The notes: generated by a model not told the origin, from the sequence alone. Counted from the stretch's first letter, positions 1 to 10,091 are shown. The stretch is DNA of 64,000 nucleotides from Paenibacillus glycanilyticus (GCF_030161375.1 NZ_BSSQ01000001.1:124001-188000), one strand, 5' to 3'. Program-made: numbers and translations.

Positions 1-179
1 TCTGCAACATCATAGAGTAGTTAAGTTTATAGAGTGTAAAAATAAAATAAAGAAATGGTAAATGCATGAAATATTATTGAAAGTTATAGTTTTGTATTCT
101 AAAATATCTATTTGATAATCGTTTGTATTATATAATTCATATAATTCTTAGAATTAATAATCATGTGTACAATAAAAAA

Positions 180-208
180 CCTACTAAAGTCGCAGGAGCT
201 TTAGTAGG
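180..208 (-). terminator. Rho-independent terminator, distal of a tandem pair
   Basis: Perfect 10-bp inverted repeat (CCTACTAAAG at 180-189, CTTTAGTAGG at 199-208). On the minus strand it is followed by a T-run (A's at 174-179 on the plus strand). It backs up the hairpin at 219-275 behind the MTHFR-like gene. Positions 1-170 are AT-rich and I see no gene there. Confidence 0.75.
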
Positions 209-218
209 TCAAATGAAA

Positions 219-275
219 CAAAAACCGCCGTTCAAGCCGGGCTTCATGAAGCTCCGTCTCAAACAGCGGTTTTAT
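219..275 (-). terminator. Rho-independent terminator of the MTHFR-like gene
   Basis: Arms AAAACCGCCGTT (about 221-232) and AACAGCGGTTTT (about 262-273) can pair with one wobble. An inner AGCTTCATGAAGC section extends the stem. On the minus strand the stem is followed by TTTTTGTTT. It starts about a dozen bases after the stop codon at 287. Confidence 0.75.
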
Positions 276-286
276 TCAAATCGGTA

Positions 287-1234
287 TTAGGCGTTAACGC
301 CTAGTTTGCGGTCGATCACTTTCTTAATATCTTTCACGAGCTGCACGGAAGCTTCGATCTCGACTTTACGCGTCGATACGCTCTCGATACTGCAGCCGAT
401 CGGAATGCCTTTTTCGATGCCGAATTCAAACAGCTCTTCAAAAATTTTAAGCGATAGCGTCACGGACTTGTCCAAAATATCCGTCGACTTAAGCAATTCA
501 TTCTCGAGCCATTTCGGAATGCTGATGCCGAGCCACTTCATGAATTCGAGTGTTTTCTGCGAGCCGCATGGCGCCAGGTTGAACAGAATCGGCACCATCT
601 CAATGCCGTTCTCTTGGCAATAATAATAGTAGTCGGACAACATGTTCTTCGATGCTTCTACGTTATACGTCGCCTGGGAGATAAAAAACTTGCAGCCGCC
701 GTCCACTTTGTCCTTAATCCTCAAATGCTCGTCGTTTTTCTTCATATGACGTTCCGGAATAACAACGCCGCCAAGCATCAACCGGTCGTTCAGCTTGCCG
801 CTAAGCTCGTACGCTTCCGGCAGCTTCATCGTTGTCTGCTGCTTGCTGGAGGACGTACCCACAAAGACCGAATACCGGTCTTCTTCCGCATCCTGCTTCA
901 GCCATTCCGCAAAACTCTCGGCCGAATTATGGCCGACAACGCGGTAAATAATCTTTGGAACTTTCCAATAGTTCAAATACGTTTTGCTGTAAACGGTCGG
1001 GTCCAGCGCCTCGAGATACGGGAACGGTCTTTCTTCATCCGTACGGTCCGCTTCGTCCTGCACGTCGTAGAGGATCAAGCCGTCAATGTCCAGATCCTTC
1101 AGACGCTCGTATTGCTTATCCGCGATTTCTGCAATCTTCTCTGTCGAATGGCTTGATTTGGGCGGTGTCATGCCGTAAGTAATAATGCCCGCCTGCCGAT
1201 TCAAAATTTTATCCTTAAGCATCTCGTTCTTCAT
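287..1234 (-). CDS. Methylenetetrahydrofolate reductase-like protein (MetF family, divergent)
   Basis: A 315-residue protein resembling the TIM-barrel catalytic domain of 5,10-methylenetetrahydrofolate reductase. That family uses FAD to reduce methylene-THF to methyl-THF for methionine synthesis. Visible features are an N-terminal ITYGMTPPK segment, YDVQDEADR near residue 57, and GCKFFISQATYN near residue 180, which matches the usual flavin-site strand. Length fits a bacterial single-domain MetF, but the sequence is divergent and no methionine-synthase gene is nearby. The substrate is therefore inferred, and a role in another C1 or flavin reaction is possible. The start is the ATG at 1234 with a weak GCAAGG site. 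The gene appears monocistronic, with two terminators behind it. Confidence 0.72.
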   Translation of the reverse strand: MKNEMLKDKILNRQAGIITYGMTPPKSSHSTEKIAEIADKQYERLKDLDIDGLILYDVQDEADRTDEERPFPYLEALDPTVYSKTYLNYWKVPKIIYRVVGHNSAESFAEWLKQDAEEDRYSVFVGTSSSKQQTTMKLPEAYELSGKLNDRLMLGGVVIPERHMKKNDEHLRIKDKVDGGCKFFISQATYNVEASKNMLSDYYYYCQENGIEMVPILFNLAPCGSQKTLEFMKWLGISIPKWLENELLKSTDILDKSVTLSLKIFEELFEFGIEKGIPIGCSIESVSTRKVEIEASVQLVKDIKKVIDRKLGVNA

Positions 1235-1314
1235 CCTTGCGTCTATTGTAGTAGTGGAATAATTTCTTGTTTATTTCTACATGCCGGGCTGAATTCCTTC
1301 TTATCTGGTCGGAT

Positions 1315-1839
1315 TTATCTTTTCAGTTCTTGTTGTTGAGGAATTTGGGCCATCAGCCGTTCAATCGTCCCGTCAAAAGGAAACTCTCTTGCGGCCACGC
1401 GCGCCTCAAGAGCCGCAAGCTCTTCCCGCACCTGCCGGATGAGCTGCTCCGGGTAACCGAACTTACCTGCATTCTCGGCAAATTCGTCCTCGTCTATAAC
1501 CATCCACTTGCCGCCGCGTTGGACTAGATCCAAATCCAGATCGATGAACGAGATCTCGTTCCCGTTCTTGACCGCCGGCATATTGATGTTGCAATAATAT
1601 TCATTAATCTGACCGTCCACAATTCCCGCGCTGACCGTAAACCAATGCTTGCTCGAGAAAAACTCGATAGACCAATTGTTAACGGTAAACACGGATTGTT
1701 TTGTATGATGCTGAAGCTTCCGGCCATACCGGCCAAGGACAAATACATAACCGTCCCCTTCTTCCAGCAGATCCGTATCCCATTCATAATGCAATAACTC
1801 GCCGTATTTCAGCGCCTTAATCCGAAACGTTTGTTCCAC
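1315..1839 (-). CDS. DUF402 domain protein (nucleoside tri-/diphosphatase-like)
   Basis: A 174-residue protein of the DUF402 family. Some Firmicute members hydrolyse nucleoside tri- and diphosphates, and others are RNA-processing accessory domains. Diagnostic stretches are YYCNINMPA near residue 80, the acidic FIDLDLDLV near 97, and DEDEF near 115, where clustered Asp/Glu coordinate metal in the family. The N-terminal half is a beta-barrel-like region rich in aromatic residues. The likely start is the GTG at 1839, behind an AGGGAAG stretch. The protein differs from the better-known YgaC subgroup, so the exact substrate is not predicted. The gene stands alone between the MTHFR-like gene and a lipoprotein. 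Confidence 0.75.
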   Translation of the reverse strand: MEQTFRIKALKYGELLHYEWDTDLLEEGDGYVFVLGRYGRKLQHHTKQSVFTVNNWSIEFFSSKHWFTVSAGIVDGQINEYYCNINMPAVKNGNEISFIDLDLDLVQRGGKWMVIDEDEFAENAGKFGYPEQLIRQVREELAALEARVAAREFPFDGTIERLMAQIPQQQELKR

Positions 1840-1905
1840 GAAACCGTCTTCCCTTCGAAATTCGTTAGGTTAGGAAAGTATAGCATACTTACCGCCTATT
1901 CGTCG

Positions 1906-3429
1906 TTATGAATCCGCTTCCTCATATTGCCCGGTGATCTGCATTTGCCCGTCAACAAGCTCCGAAATGGTCTCTTGCCACGCATTTTTCTCAGCATCAT
2001 ATTTGTGCACAACACTTGATACGAGTACAGGAGAACCATTGATATAGCGGTAATAAACATCCGAATATTCGGCTGCGTGAACTCTAATTAAAGAATGGAC
2101 GGTTTGCGTGTAGGAATCAAACTCCGGAGCGGTAATTTCCTCCAGCTCTAAATTGGCCTCTAATGACGACGAATTAGAATTCCATAACCAATACTTGTAA
2201 GGCGTGTTTGGACCTGCCGGAATCCCGCTCTGAATACAAAGATCGAGGTAGCCGTCGAAATTCATATCTTCGATCTGAATTCCCAAGTTCATTCCATCCC
2301 GTGTATCCGTAGGCTCTAACGAAATCGTTTGAAGCAACCGCCCATTTGAACCCGCTTCATAGAGCTCTATCTTTTCCGCATGATAAATTCTGTCCTCAAT
2401 CTCCTCTCCCTCGGCACGACCGTACACCTTCACCAAATACTCCGGCATCTTCGGGTGCAACCGAATATATTGATACCTTATAACGGCATGGGGATCTGAC
2501 GCAAAAGCATCATCTATCTCACCGTCGGAAAAATAATCGATTACAGCATGACCGCCAAAGCCTTGATCATTGCGGCGTTCACTTAGTTGAAAATAAACCA
2601 TCTGCGTTCCGGTTCCTTGATAACCGTCTACAAAATCCAGTTCCAGACCATATTGTCTGATCGGATCTTGTTGCACCGTTGTAGCTTGAATAGTGACCTC
2701 TTCACCGGATTTACGAAACCAGCTGATCAGCGCTTTTTGCTGTTCGAATACCGTCTCGCTTCCGGATATACGCCGAATGTCGGTTAAATCTAGTGTACGT
2801 ATAGCTTTTTCCAGTATTTCGGGGTAATTGCTAAACAGCTCATCCGCATAATACCCGTCGCCTTTAACGGCGGAGCTCCTCTGTTCCATATCCCGCTCAT
2901 AGGTGTCCCATGCTTCAATCCCGCTTAGCTTTAGCCTGCCATCCGCTTGCTTAGCGGTATACAGCCAATTGTAGTTTTTCAATCTAGCGCCTTTATCCGG
3001 GTAATGAATCTTTATTTGCTCCGTGACCTCGATCCGGTATTGATCTCCTTCTATCGTGTAGCCATATACCTTCGATGACACGATACTCTCCTTGACGTTG
3101 CGAGCAAACAGATCTGTAACAAGTTTTTTCTGCTCATCATACAGACTGCTCCCCGGAAGAAGATACGGTTCCACCTCGGCAAAGGTATTCGTATTTACGG
3201 CTGCGGCAAGCTTTAGTTGATACTCATGAATGAGATAATTTATCTGATTGAAAGCGTCATCGGGCTTCTCCTCCTTGAATAGAAGAGGCTCCCCGGTTAA
3301 TTCAACTGTTTGGGCATCTGACGGCGCCGGCATCGAAGTGGAATCGACAGTCCGCAAATCTTGATGCTCGTTCTGGCATCCTGCGAATACCATTCCAGCC
3401 ATCATGAATATGGCAAGCATCTTATACAT
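1906..3429 (-). CDS. Secreted lipoprotein with TcaA/NTF2-like and XAC2610-like regions
   Basis: A 507-residue predicted lipoprotein. A hydrophobic N-terminus ends in lipobox VFAGC with the lipidated cysteine at residue 18, so it should be anchored outside the membrane. Residues of about 60-180 (INYLIHEYQLKLAAAVNT, then an LPGSSLYDEQ stretch) resemble the NTF2-like extracellular domain of TcaA-type proteins. The C-terminal half carries DMNFDGYLDL near residue 390 followed by YKYWLWN, the acidic signature of XAC2610-like or VCBS-like domains, and may bind calcium. The function is unknown and both domain assignments are by eye. The start ATG follows GGAG at an acceptable distance. No operon partner is evident. 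Confidence 0.65.
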   Translation of the reverse strand: MYKMLAIFMMAGMVFAGCQNEHQDLRTVDSTSMPAPSDAQTVELTGEPLLFKEEKPDDAFNQINYLIHEYQLKLAAAVNTNTFAEVEPYLLPGSSLYDEQKKLVTDLFARNVKESIVSSKVYGYTIEGDQYRIEVTEQIKIHYPDKGARLKNYNWLYTAKQADGRLKLSGIEAWDTYERDMEQRSSAVKGDGYYADELFSNYPEILEKAIRTLDLTDIRRISGSETVFEQQKALISWFRKSGEEVTIQATTVQQDPIRQYGLELDFVDGYQGTGTQMVYFQLSERRNDQGFGGHAVIDYFSDGEIDDAFASDPHAVIRYQYIRLHPKMPEYLVKVYGRAEGEEIEDRIYHAEKIELYEAGSNGRLLQTISLEPTDTRDGMNLGIQIEDMNFDGYLDLCIQSGIPAGPNTPYKYWLWNSNSSSLEANLELEEITAPEFDSYTQTVHSLIRVHAAEYSDVYYRYINGSPVLVSSVVHKYDAEKNAWQETISELVDGQMQITGQYEEADS

Positions 3430-3486
3430 ATACCAACAGCTCCTATCCCTAATCCTGCTATTCTATGCTACCATATAAACCCATAA

Positions 3487-3519
3487 AATAAGCCCCTCGT
3501 CATAGACGAGAGGCTTATT
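3487..3519 (-). terminator. Rho-independent terminator of the SLH metallophosphoesterase gene
   Basis: A 15-bp stem, AATAAGCCCCTCGTC (3487-3501) against GACGAGAGGCTTATT (3505-3519), with a 3-base loop. It is fully paired in minus-strand RNA if one G-U is allowed. Minus-strand sequence continues TTTTATGGG. It lies directly behind the stop codon at 3532. Confidence 0.85.
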
Positions 3520-3531
3520 CGGAAAGTTACT

Positions 3532-6500
3532 TTAAATAAAATCTACATACTCGAGCAGTCGCTTCAGCATTACTGCCGCTTCCGCGCGGGTGGCTTTGCT
3601 GTCTGGAGCAAACTTGCCCCCTGTCGTGCCTCCGATAATCTTCGCGTTAACCGCTTGAGCTACGGCTTGCTGCGCCCAAACGTCAATCGAAGCTTTATCT
3701 TTGAACGCATTCAGCAGAGCTGTGCCGCTCGTTGTCGGCTGTTTGCCCGTGTACGCAAGAGCACGGGAGATCATAACCGCCATCTCTTCGCGGGAGATCG
3801 ATGCGTTAGGCTTGAAAGTGTTGCCTTCATAACCTTTTACGATACCTGCTTTCACCGCTGCGCCAACTGCGCCTGCGAACCAGTTCTTGCTGCTTACATC
3901 CTTGAAGGAAGCCGCAGCCGCATTCTCGGAAATACCAAGCGCTCTCACAACCATTGCCGCGAATTCCGCCCGAGTGATCGAAGCCTCTGGACCAAACTTA
4001 TCGCTGCTAATTCCTTTGACGATCAGTTTGGATGCCATGAGCTCGACACCCTCTTTCGCCCAATGGTTCTTCATATCGCTGAATGTTTTATTCAGCTGGA
4101 CAATTGCATAGACGCTGTTCCCCGTACGCTGAATCGTTACAACCGTATGACCATTTTCTTTCTTGAAGGTCGCTGGAACAAAAGTGAATTCCCCGGTCAC
4201 TTCGTTGTACATAACAGCTGTGGAATGCGAAGCGTCCAAAGTCTGTCCGATTTCAATTGTACGAGATACATACGTCTTGCCGAAGTCGTTAATTTCCTGC
4301 ATATTGCCGTTCGATTGCAGGAATACGCTAAATTCGATCGGTGTACCGATAAGCTTCACGCCGGATTTAGTCGCTTTATCCTTTATCGTAGCCGATAACG
4401 CGCTATCTACCTGATTGATCTTGATGACAATCGAAGCATCCGAACCAATCGAGGATGGCAAGTTAAGCGCGCTGATCGGCAGATCATAGCTTGCACCGCC
4501 CATCGTTACCGAGATCGTCAGGTTTGGTGCTTGCTTCAATGCTTCCAGCAGCGTGCGTGCCGGCAATTCCACGTTTACAGCTTGCGTGGAATCCCCCTTG
4601 ATCTCAATCGTTTGACCTTTTTTGCCGGCAATCATCTTAATAGCTTCGTTCAGCGTTTTCGACGATACGGTTATCGTCTGACCAACCGTATTGCCGTCGA
4701 TGCTGACGCCATTACCCGTTTGTTCCGGTTTCTGACCGCCGCCGTTTCCGGATCCGCTGCCAGGTTCTTCTACAGGAGGGTTCGTACCGCCTGTACCGCC
4801 AGAATCGGTTCTGAAGCTCCAGATATCGGACAACGTCTTGCCTGTGTAAGCATCTTCAGCTGCCGCATACCATTGATACTTTCCGCTTGCGTTCAAGCCG
4901 CTCCACGTTACGGAAGCTTGCTCTCCGCTTGTTACTTGCTCAACCTTGCCGATCGGCTGATCGGAATAGACGTTAACGCCCATGTAGTCAGTTGCTACGC
5001 GTTTGACTTGTGGCGTCAGATTCACGTCAAGCGTAAATTCTTCTTGTTTTGTCGTGTCGCTTGGGTCGTAAAAATTATAGTCGTCCATGTAAGGCGAGTA
5101 CGTTTTTACGTTCATTTTGCCATTCGCGATATCGAACTGAAGCAGCTTGATATAACCTTGGCCGCCTTCCGGACCACCTTGATAGTCGGACAACATTTGA
5201 TAGACCGGACGTTCGCCAATGCCGTCTCCGTCATCGTCAATCTTATCAACGAGGAGCTTGGAATCATGATAATGGCCTGATAATACGGCAAATACATTTT
5301 TGTTCTTTTGTACAACCTCTTCAAAAATCTTATCCGCAATCGGAGCGCGATTGCCGGATACGAGCAAGAACTCATGGAAGTTCAGGATCGCCTTGCGGTC
5401 CGGATATTTCGCCAGAACTTCGTTCATCCAGTCGATATCCGAATCGCGGATACCCCAGCCCATGTATACCATGATGAAATCATTGCCGTTCGAAGATATG
5501 AGATCATAGTGACCGCGGTTGTTATCCAGAGAACCACCGTAAGTTGGCTGATCCTTAAATCGGTCTTCTCCGAAATAGTTCCAGTAATAATCGTAAGCGC
5601 CAAGCTGATGGTCAACGTCATGGTTGCCCGCGAGCACGCCGTATGGAACGTTAGCGTCTTCCAGCACCTTCATGTCGGCATCGGCACGCTGCCATTGAAT
5701 TTCTTTATCCGCTTCGTCGACAATATCGCCGGTATGGATGACATATTTAATTTTTTCTTTCTCTTTGTTGTCCGCAATCCAATGCACGATGTCTTCATAG
5801 ATGTTCGGATAGCTTTCCGAGTAATACTGCGTATCGGACATCCAAGCGAACGAGAAGTCAAAGTTATCCTGCGAAGCTGGTAGCTCGTCCTGCACCATTA
5901 CTTGCACGGTATGGTTGTCCGCGTATTCCCCGGCTGTTACCCATGCGTTCAAGGTAAAGTCTTGCGCTCCGGCCACTTTATAATCAACGCTGATCCATTG
6001 CTTTTTGGATGGGCTCCATACATACAAGCTGACTTTGCGGCCTTCAAGCGAATTGCCTTTCCATGTCAGTTCAATTTGATCCGTGTCCTTCACGGATGGA
6101 TCAAGTTGCACCTGGAAGCGCTGGTAAGGGAATTGCTCCGTTGAGTCGTCCGTTAAGTAGTTCTTGTCCACCGCGCTAATCTTGTTGTAATCATCGGCTG
6201 TCATCGCTTTTTCCCCGGCGGGGGCTATTTCTTTCGGAGGTTCTACGTCTGCCGCATTGCGGAAGCCTTGGAATCCATCCTGATTCGCGCCGTCATACTT
6301 ATACCCGCGGTAGAACGTAACATCCATCTTGTCGTTTGTCGGGTCCTTGACCTTCACCGCCAGAACCGGGTTCACACCTGCTCCCGTTGCACCGTCAGAT
6401 GGAGATACCAGTTCCGGCTTAAGCGGATTCTCGTCCGGTACGGTGAAGGTGACTTCCTTCACGGCTACGTTGCCCACTTTATCTGTTGACTGAATTTTGA

Positions 6501-9500
6501 ATACATGCTCTCCGCCCGTCAAATCTTTCGATGCTGTTGCATACGGAATCGTGATTGGCGTTTCATCAAGCCACGCCAGTGTTTGCTCTACGCCGGACAA
6601 CGCATCCGTTGCAGAAGCGTCAATGGTGAATGCGCCGCGGTATTCTTTGCCGTCCTCAAGGGAAGTTGTAATGGCCGGGGCGGTATTGTCCACCTTCACA
6701 ATGGCAGTCTTCTCGCCAAATGTAGAATGGCTGACTTTTACGCTATGTTCCCCGTCAGTAAGTTTCGTTGTATCCAGGGCATAAGCCTTCGACGCAAGCA
6801 ATTCCTCCGGAATAACGAAGTTGAAGTCCATTACCGGATTTTTCCCTGCGCTGTCGCCCATTGGAATGACCGTATCCCGGTTTTTGTAACGATCATCGAA
6901 AATTTCCGTGCCGTCCGCAAATACAAGTCTAACGTTACGGACCGTAAAATCATCCTTGTTCTCGCCTTCGCGGTCATCAAAAGGAGAAGCCTTTGTACCT
7001 GCCCGGATGGAAATAATATTGCTTCCGCCCTTCAGGCGTTCCGCTGCAATTGGTACCGTTAATGTTGTGTAGGTATTGATTGGATCCAGAAAAATCGATA
7101 GGATTTCCTGCCCCATCGTTACGCCGTTCTTGAAATAATAGTTAACGCCATTTGCTTCAAAAGCAAAATACGCATCCTGCTCAACAGCGGAGTAAGTGCC
7201 TTCCGTCGCTTCGGTCTGATCAACAGAGAGATGCAGTTCAGAGGCAGGAGCATTCTCGGCTGTTGCTTTGAGTACCTTTGTTCCGGCAAGGAAATCGCCG
7301 TCCTTCACATTCAATCGCAGATCCGAATGATCCGTATTGCCCTTAATTTCGGTGCGATATTTATCCGAGGTTACTTCATTCTGTCCATCGGATACGACAT
7401 AGTAATACTCGATATAATCACGGCCGATCAGCTCCGGCGAATAGATTGTATAGTGATACAATGTATCGTCAAAGCTTTCTGCCAAATAACGTTTCGTATA
7501 TTGCGCGTCCAAGTTGCTTTTGTAAAATAGTGCTACGGATTTTACGCTATTCTCGTCATGTGCTTCCGCTTTGATCGAGAGGTTCTGAGCCTTGTCGATT
7601 GCCGGCGTATTCGTCAAATCCTTATAAGTAGGTTTCGTTGAATCGGCCGGCGTCTTCACCGGAATTTGCGGCACTTGAACCGGTGCTACCGTACCCGGCG
7701 TCGCTGCTTCAGTGCCCGCGCTATATTTAACCATTTGCGAGCCGCCGGTTGGAGAATATTTATAGAAAATCCCTTTGTTCGCAACGGTTTCCGCATCCGT
7801 ATCGTAATAAGCGGCCGAAAGTTCCGTCTTCGTGTTGGTTGCAACAACAATGCCGCGCCCACCGCCGTTAGCCATGCCATCGCTATAGATCTTAACGATA
7901 TCCGTGCCTTCTACCAGATTGGTACCGTAGTTGGCGTTGAACTCCGCAACGGTTGATTGCTTATTCTGGCTGTTAATAATCCAGAACACCAGCGTTTTTT
8001 TTGAAGGAATAATTACTTCTTCAGGTGTCGAAGGCCAAATCACGTCGGCATCCGGTCCCGAAGCGGTATAGCGGTATTGAATTTTGTAGTTGTTAAAGTT
8101 TACGGGTTTATCCGTATTGTTGTAGATTTCGATAAATTCATAACCGTCCGCGCTGCCTACGTTCGTGGAATCAGGAACGATTTCCGTTACCATCAGAGGC
8201 GGAAGTTTATTGGAATCTACATTGCCCAGCGTGATCGTGACGGAATAAATCGTCGACTTCAGCTTGTCTACTCCATCATTTGCTTCGATATAATATTTCA
8301 GCTCCGAATCGGTAAGAGCGCCCTTCGGTATCGATGCGCTGAACAAATCGTTCTCTTCGGCTGTCATTGGTACAGACGTATAATCCGCCGCACCGCCAAC
8401 TTTGTAGTTGAGGACTGCCGTTACCGTCCCGCTATCCGGATCAACAATCGTTGCCTGTACGTTCAGATCATTGTCGACGTTGGCTGTTCCGGCTGGCGTA
8501 TGCCCGATAATCGGAAGTTGATTCAGAACAGGAGCAGGCTCGGCAGGAAGCAGCGCTGCCTCTACCGTACCCGGAGTAGCCGCGTTGATTGCCGCATTGT
8601 TCAGAAGCATTTGGTTCGTGCCGTCGATTGGGTATTTATAGAAAACCCCCTTGTCCGGCTCGGTTTGAGCATCCGTCGCATAGAAGGCTTCCGCAATTTC
8701 CTTATCTGCCTTGGAAGCGATAACGATCTTCCGACTGCCGCCGTTCGCCATACCGCCACCGCCGTCAACCTTGAACAGATTGATATTTTCCTCAAGCGAC
8801 GTATGATAATTCCCGTTAAAATCTTCGGCTTTCAGATCCTTCGTCGAGCCGTTCATAATCCAGAAAACAACGGTGCCTGCCTGAGGAATGACCGCCGTGC
8901 TAGGCAGCTCCCATACGGCATCCGGCGTCGCGGAATTCGTATAACGATACAACAGCTTGTAATCATTTAACGAAACAGCCTGCGTTGTATTGTTATATAC
9001 CTCTACAAATTCGTACGCATCTGCACTTACACCAGTAACATTCGTGGAATCCGGTACGAGCTCCGTAATAAGAAGACCTGGAACTTTGGTGAAATCGAAG
9101 TTTTTCAGCTCAATGGCAACCGAATACGTTGCCGTCTTTGGATGGTTCACGGCATCCGCTGCTTCAATGTAGTACTGAAGCTCGGTACTTGTAAGAGCTT
9201 CTTTAGGGATAACTGCCGTGAAAGTTGTGCCTGTCGTGTTCGCCATTGGAACAGAAGAGTACGAAGCGGCAGAAGAATTCTTATAGAACACGGTCGCCGT
9301 TGCCGTATCGTCCGCATCCGTAATTTCGGCGGCAATCGTAAGATCCTGCTCACTGCTTCCCGATGTAACCGGTGTATGGGTAATTACCGGAGCTTGATTA
9401 ACCGGTACTTCCGGAAATTGATAATGGACGGTCGGGATTTGTCCCGCAGACAGCGTACCTGGCGTCGGAGCGGTTTTAATCGCAAACTTATCGGTTTGGG

Positions 9501-10056
9501 CGCCGCCTGCTGTTGGCAGCATGTAGTGGTCGCCTAGGCCTTCTGCAATTTCCGTTGCAGCCGTATAGCCTGATTTTGAGATTTCAACGCCTTGGCTGTT
9601 TTTAATAACAACCGTACGGTCGTTAGTATTATGGAAACCTGAGAAACCTGTGACGTTTACGAGTTGATTGTCGGTCAAACTTACGCCATATTTTGTGTTA
9701 AATTGTTCTACTGTCAGGTTTTTTGGATTGTACCAGAACACCATCACTTGATCCGGTGCCAGTGATTTCTCGCCAAACGTAAACGTTAGATCCGGCGAAG
9801 TAGTTGGATTGGGATAACGGTACAAGAACGTATAATCGTTTAACCGAATCGTTTTGTTCGAGTTATTGTACACTTCATAAAATTCATAGTCATCCGTTCC
9901 GGCTACGTCAGGATGAATCTCGGAAACAAACAGCTCCGGCACGGTATTCTCTTCCGCAGCTGCTGCAATGCCGATGGATGACAGCATGCTCATAAGCATG
10001 CTTGCCAGTAGAACGCTAGAGATCCATCTCTTGTATCTCTTGCTCTTGCTAAACAT
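3532..10056 (-). CDS. S-layer-anchored multidomain metallophosphoesterase with three lamin-tail domains
   Basis: A 2174-residue secreted protein. Residues 1-34 form a signal peptide ending in an Ala run. Three lamin-tail-like domains begin near residues 40, 322 and 619, each with a (V/I)(S/T)E(I/L)xPD start and a YEFxE(V/I)YNN core. Ig-like or fibronectin-like regions lie between and after them. A calcineurin-type phosphoesterase domain spans about 1398-1660, with metal ligands in SDTQ, HTGDIVDE, AGNHDVD, NFHEF and SGHYHD. A Gly/Pro linker near 1752-1780 leads to a beta region and then three SLH domains (about 1990, 2050 and 2117 to the end) for cell-wall attachment. It probably releases phosphate from an extracellular phosphoester; the substrate is unknown. 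RBS AAAGGGAG precedes the ATG. It is the second gene after the HupE-like gene, 35 bp downstream, so it is inferred to be under the same PhoP-box-like control. Confidence 0.88.
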   Translation of the reverse strand: MFSKSKRYKRWISSVLLASMLMSMLSSIGIAAAAEENTVPELFVSEIHPDVAGTDDYEFYEVYNNSNKTIRLNDYTFLYRYPNPTTSPDLTFTFGEKSLAPDQVMVFWYNPKNLTVEQFNTKYGVSLTDNQLVNVTGFSGFHNTNDRTVVIKNSQGVEISKSGYTAATEIAEGLGDHYMLPTAGGAQTDKFAIKTAPTPGTLSAGQIPTVHYQFPEVPVNQAPVITHTPVTSGSSEQDLTIAAEITDADDTATATVFYKNSSAASYSSVPMANTTGTTFTAVIPKEALTSTELQYYIEAADAVNHPKTATYSVAIELKNFDFTKVPGLLITELVPDSTNVTGVSADAYEFVEVYNNTTQAVSLNDYKLLYRYTNSATPDAVWELPSTAVIPQAGTVVFWIMNGSTKDLKAEDFNGNYHTSLEENINLFKVDGGGGMANGGSRKIVIASKADKEIAEAFYATDAQTEPDKGVFYKYPIDGTNQMLLNNAAINAATPGTVEAALLPAEPAPVLNQLPIIGHTPAGTANVDNDLNVQATIVDPDSGTVTAVLNYKVGGAADYTSVPMTAEENDLFSASIPKGALTDSELKYYIEANDGVDKLKSTIYSVTITLGNVDSNKLPPLMVTEIVPDSTNVGSADGYEFIEIYNNTDKPVNFNNYKIQYRYTASGPDADVIWPSTPEEVIIPSKKTLVFWIINSQNKQSTVAEFNANYGTNLVEGTDIVKIYSDGMANGGGRGIVVATNTKTELSAAYYDTDAETVANKGIFYKYSPTGGSQMVKYSAGTEAATPGTVAPVQVPQIPVKTPADSTKPTYKDLTNTPAIDKAQNLSIKAEAHDENSVKSVALFYKSNLDAQYTKRYLAESFDDTLYHYTIYSPELIGRDYIEYYYVVSDGQNEVTSDKYRTEIKGNTDHSDLRLNVKDGDFLAGTKVLKATAENAPASELHLSVDQTEATEGTYSAVEQDAYFAFEANGVNYYFKNGVTMGQEILSIFLDPINTYTTLTVPIAAERLKGGSNIISIRAGTKASPFDDREGENKDDFTVRNVRLVFADGTEIFDDRYKNRDTVIPMGDSAGKNPVMDFNFVIPEELLASKAYALDTTKLTDGEHSVKVSHSTFGEKTAIVKVDNTAPAITTSLEDGKEYRGAFTIDASATDALSGVEQTLAWLDETPITIPYATASKDLTGGEHVFKIQSTDKVGNVAVKEVTFTVPDENPLKPELVSPSDGATGAGVNPVLAVKVKDPTNDKMDVTFYRGYKYDGANQDGFQGFRNAADVEPPKEIAPAGEKAMTADDYNKISAVDKNYLTDDSTEQFPYQRFQVQLDPSVKDTDQIELTWKGNSLEGRKVSLYVWSPSKKQWISVDYKVAGAQDFTLNAWVTAGEYADNHTVQVMVQDELPASQDNFDFSFAWMSDTQYYSESYPNIYEDIVHWIADNKEKEKIKYVIHTGDIVDEADKEIQWQRADADMKVLEDANVPYGVLAGNHDVDHQLGAYDYYWNYFGEDRFKDQPTYGGSLDNNRGHYDLISSNGNDFIMVYMGWGIRDSDIDWMNEVLAKYPDRKAILNFHEFLLVSGNRAPIADKIFEEVVQKNKNVFAVLSGHYHDSKLLVDKIDDDGDGIGERPVYQMLSDYQGGPEGGQGYIKLLQFDIANGKMNVKTYSPYMDDYNFYDPSDTTKQEEFTLDVNLTPQVKRVATDYMGVNVYSDQPIGKVEQVTSGEQASVTWSGLNASGKYQWYAAAEDAYTGKTLSDIWSFRTDSGGTGGTNPPVEEPGSGSGNGGGQKPEQTGNGVSIDGNTVGQTITVSSKTLNEAIKMIAGKKGQTIEIKGDSTQAVNVELPARTLLEALKQAPNLTISVTMGGASYDLPISALNLPSSIGSDASIVIKINQVDSALSATIKDKATKSGVKLIGTPIEFSVFLQSNGNMQEINDFGKTYVSRTIEIGQTLDASHSTAVMYNEVTGEFTFVPATFKKENGHTVVTIQRTGNSVYAIVQLNKTFSDMKNHWAKEGVELMASKLIVKGISSDKFGPEASITRAEFAAMVVRALGISENAAAASFKDVSSKNWFAGAVGAAVKAGIVKGYEGNTFKPNASISREEMAVMISRALAYTGKQPTTSGTALLNAFKDKASIDVWAQQAVAQAVNAKIIGGTTGGKFAPDSKATRAEAAVMLKRLLEYVDFI

Positions 10057-10091
10057 AATTAGTTACACTCCCTTTGTTTCTATGTAATAGG

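Noticed and set aside
5308..5883. Long plus-strand open frames opposite the SLH phosphoesterase and other large minus-strand genes
   Set aside because: They are antisense shadows of well-supported domains, have no ribosome binding sites, and show no recognisable protein features.
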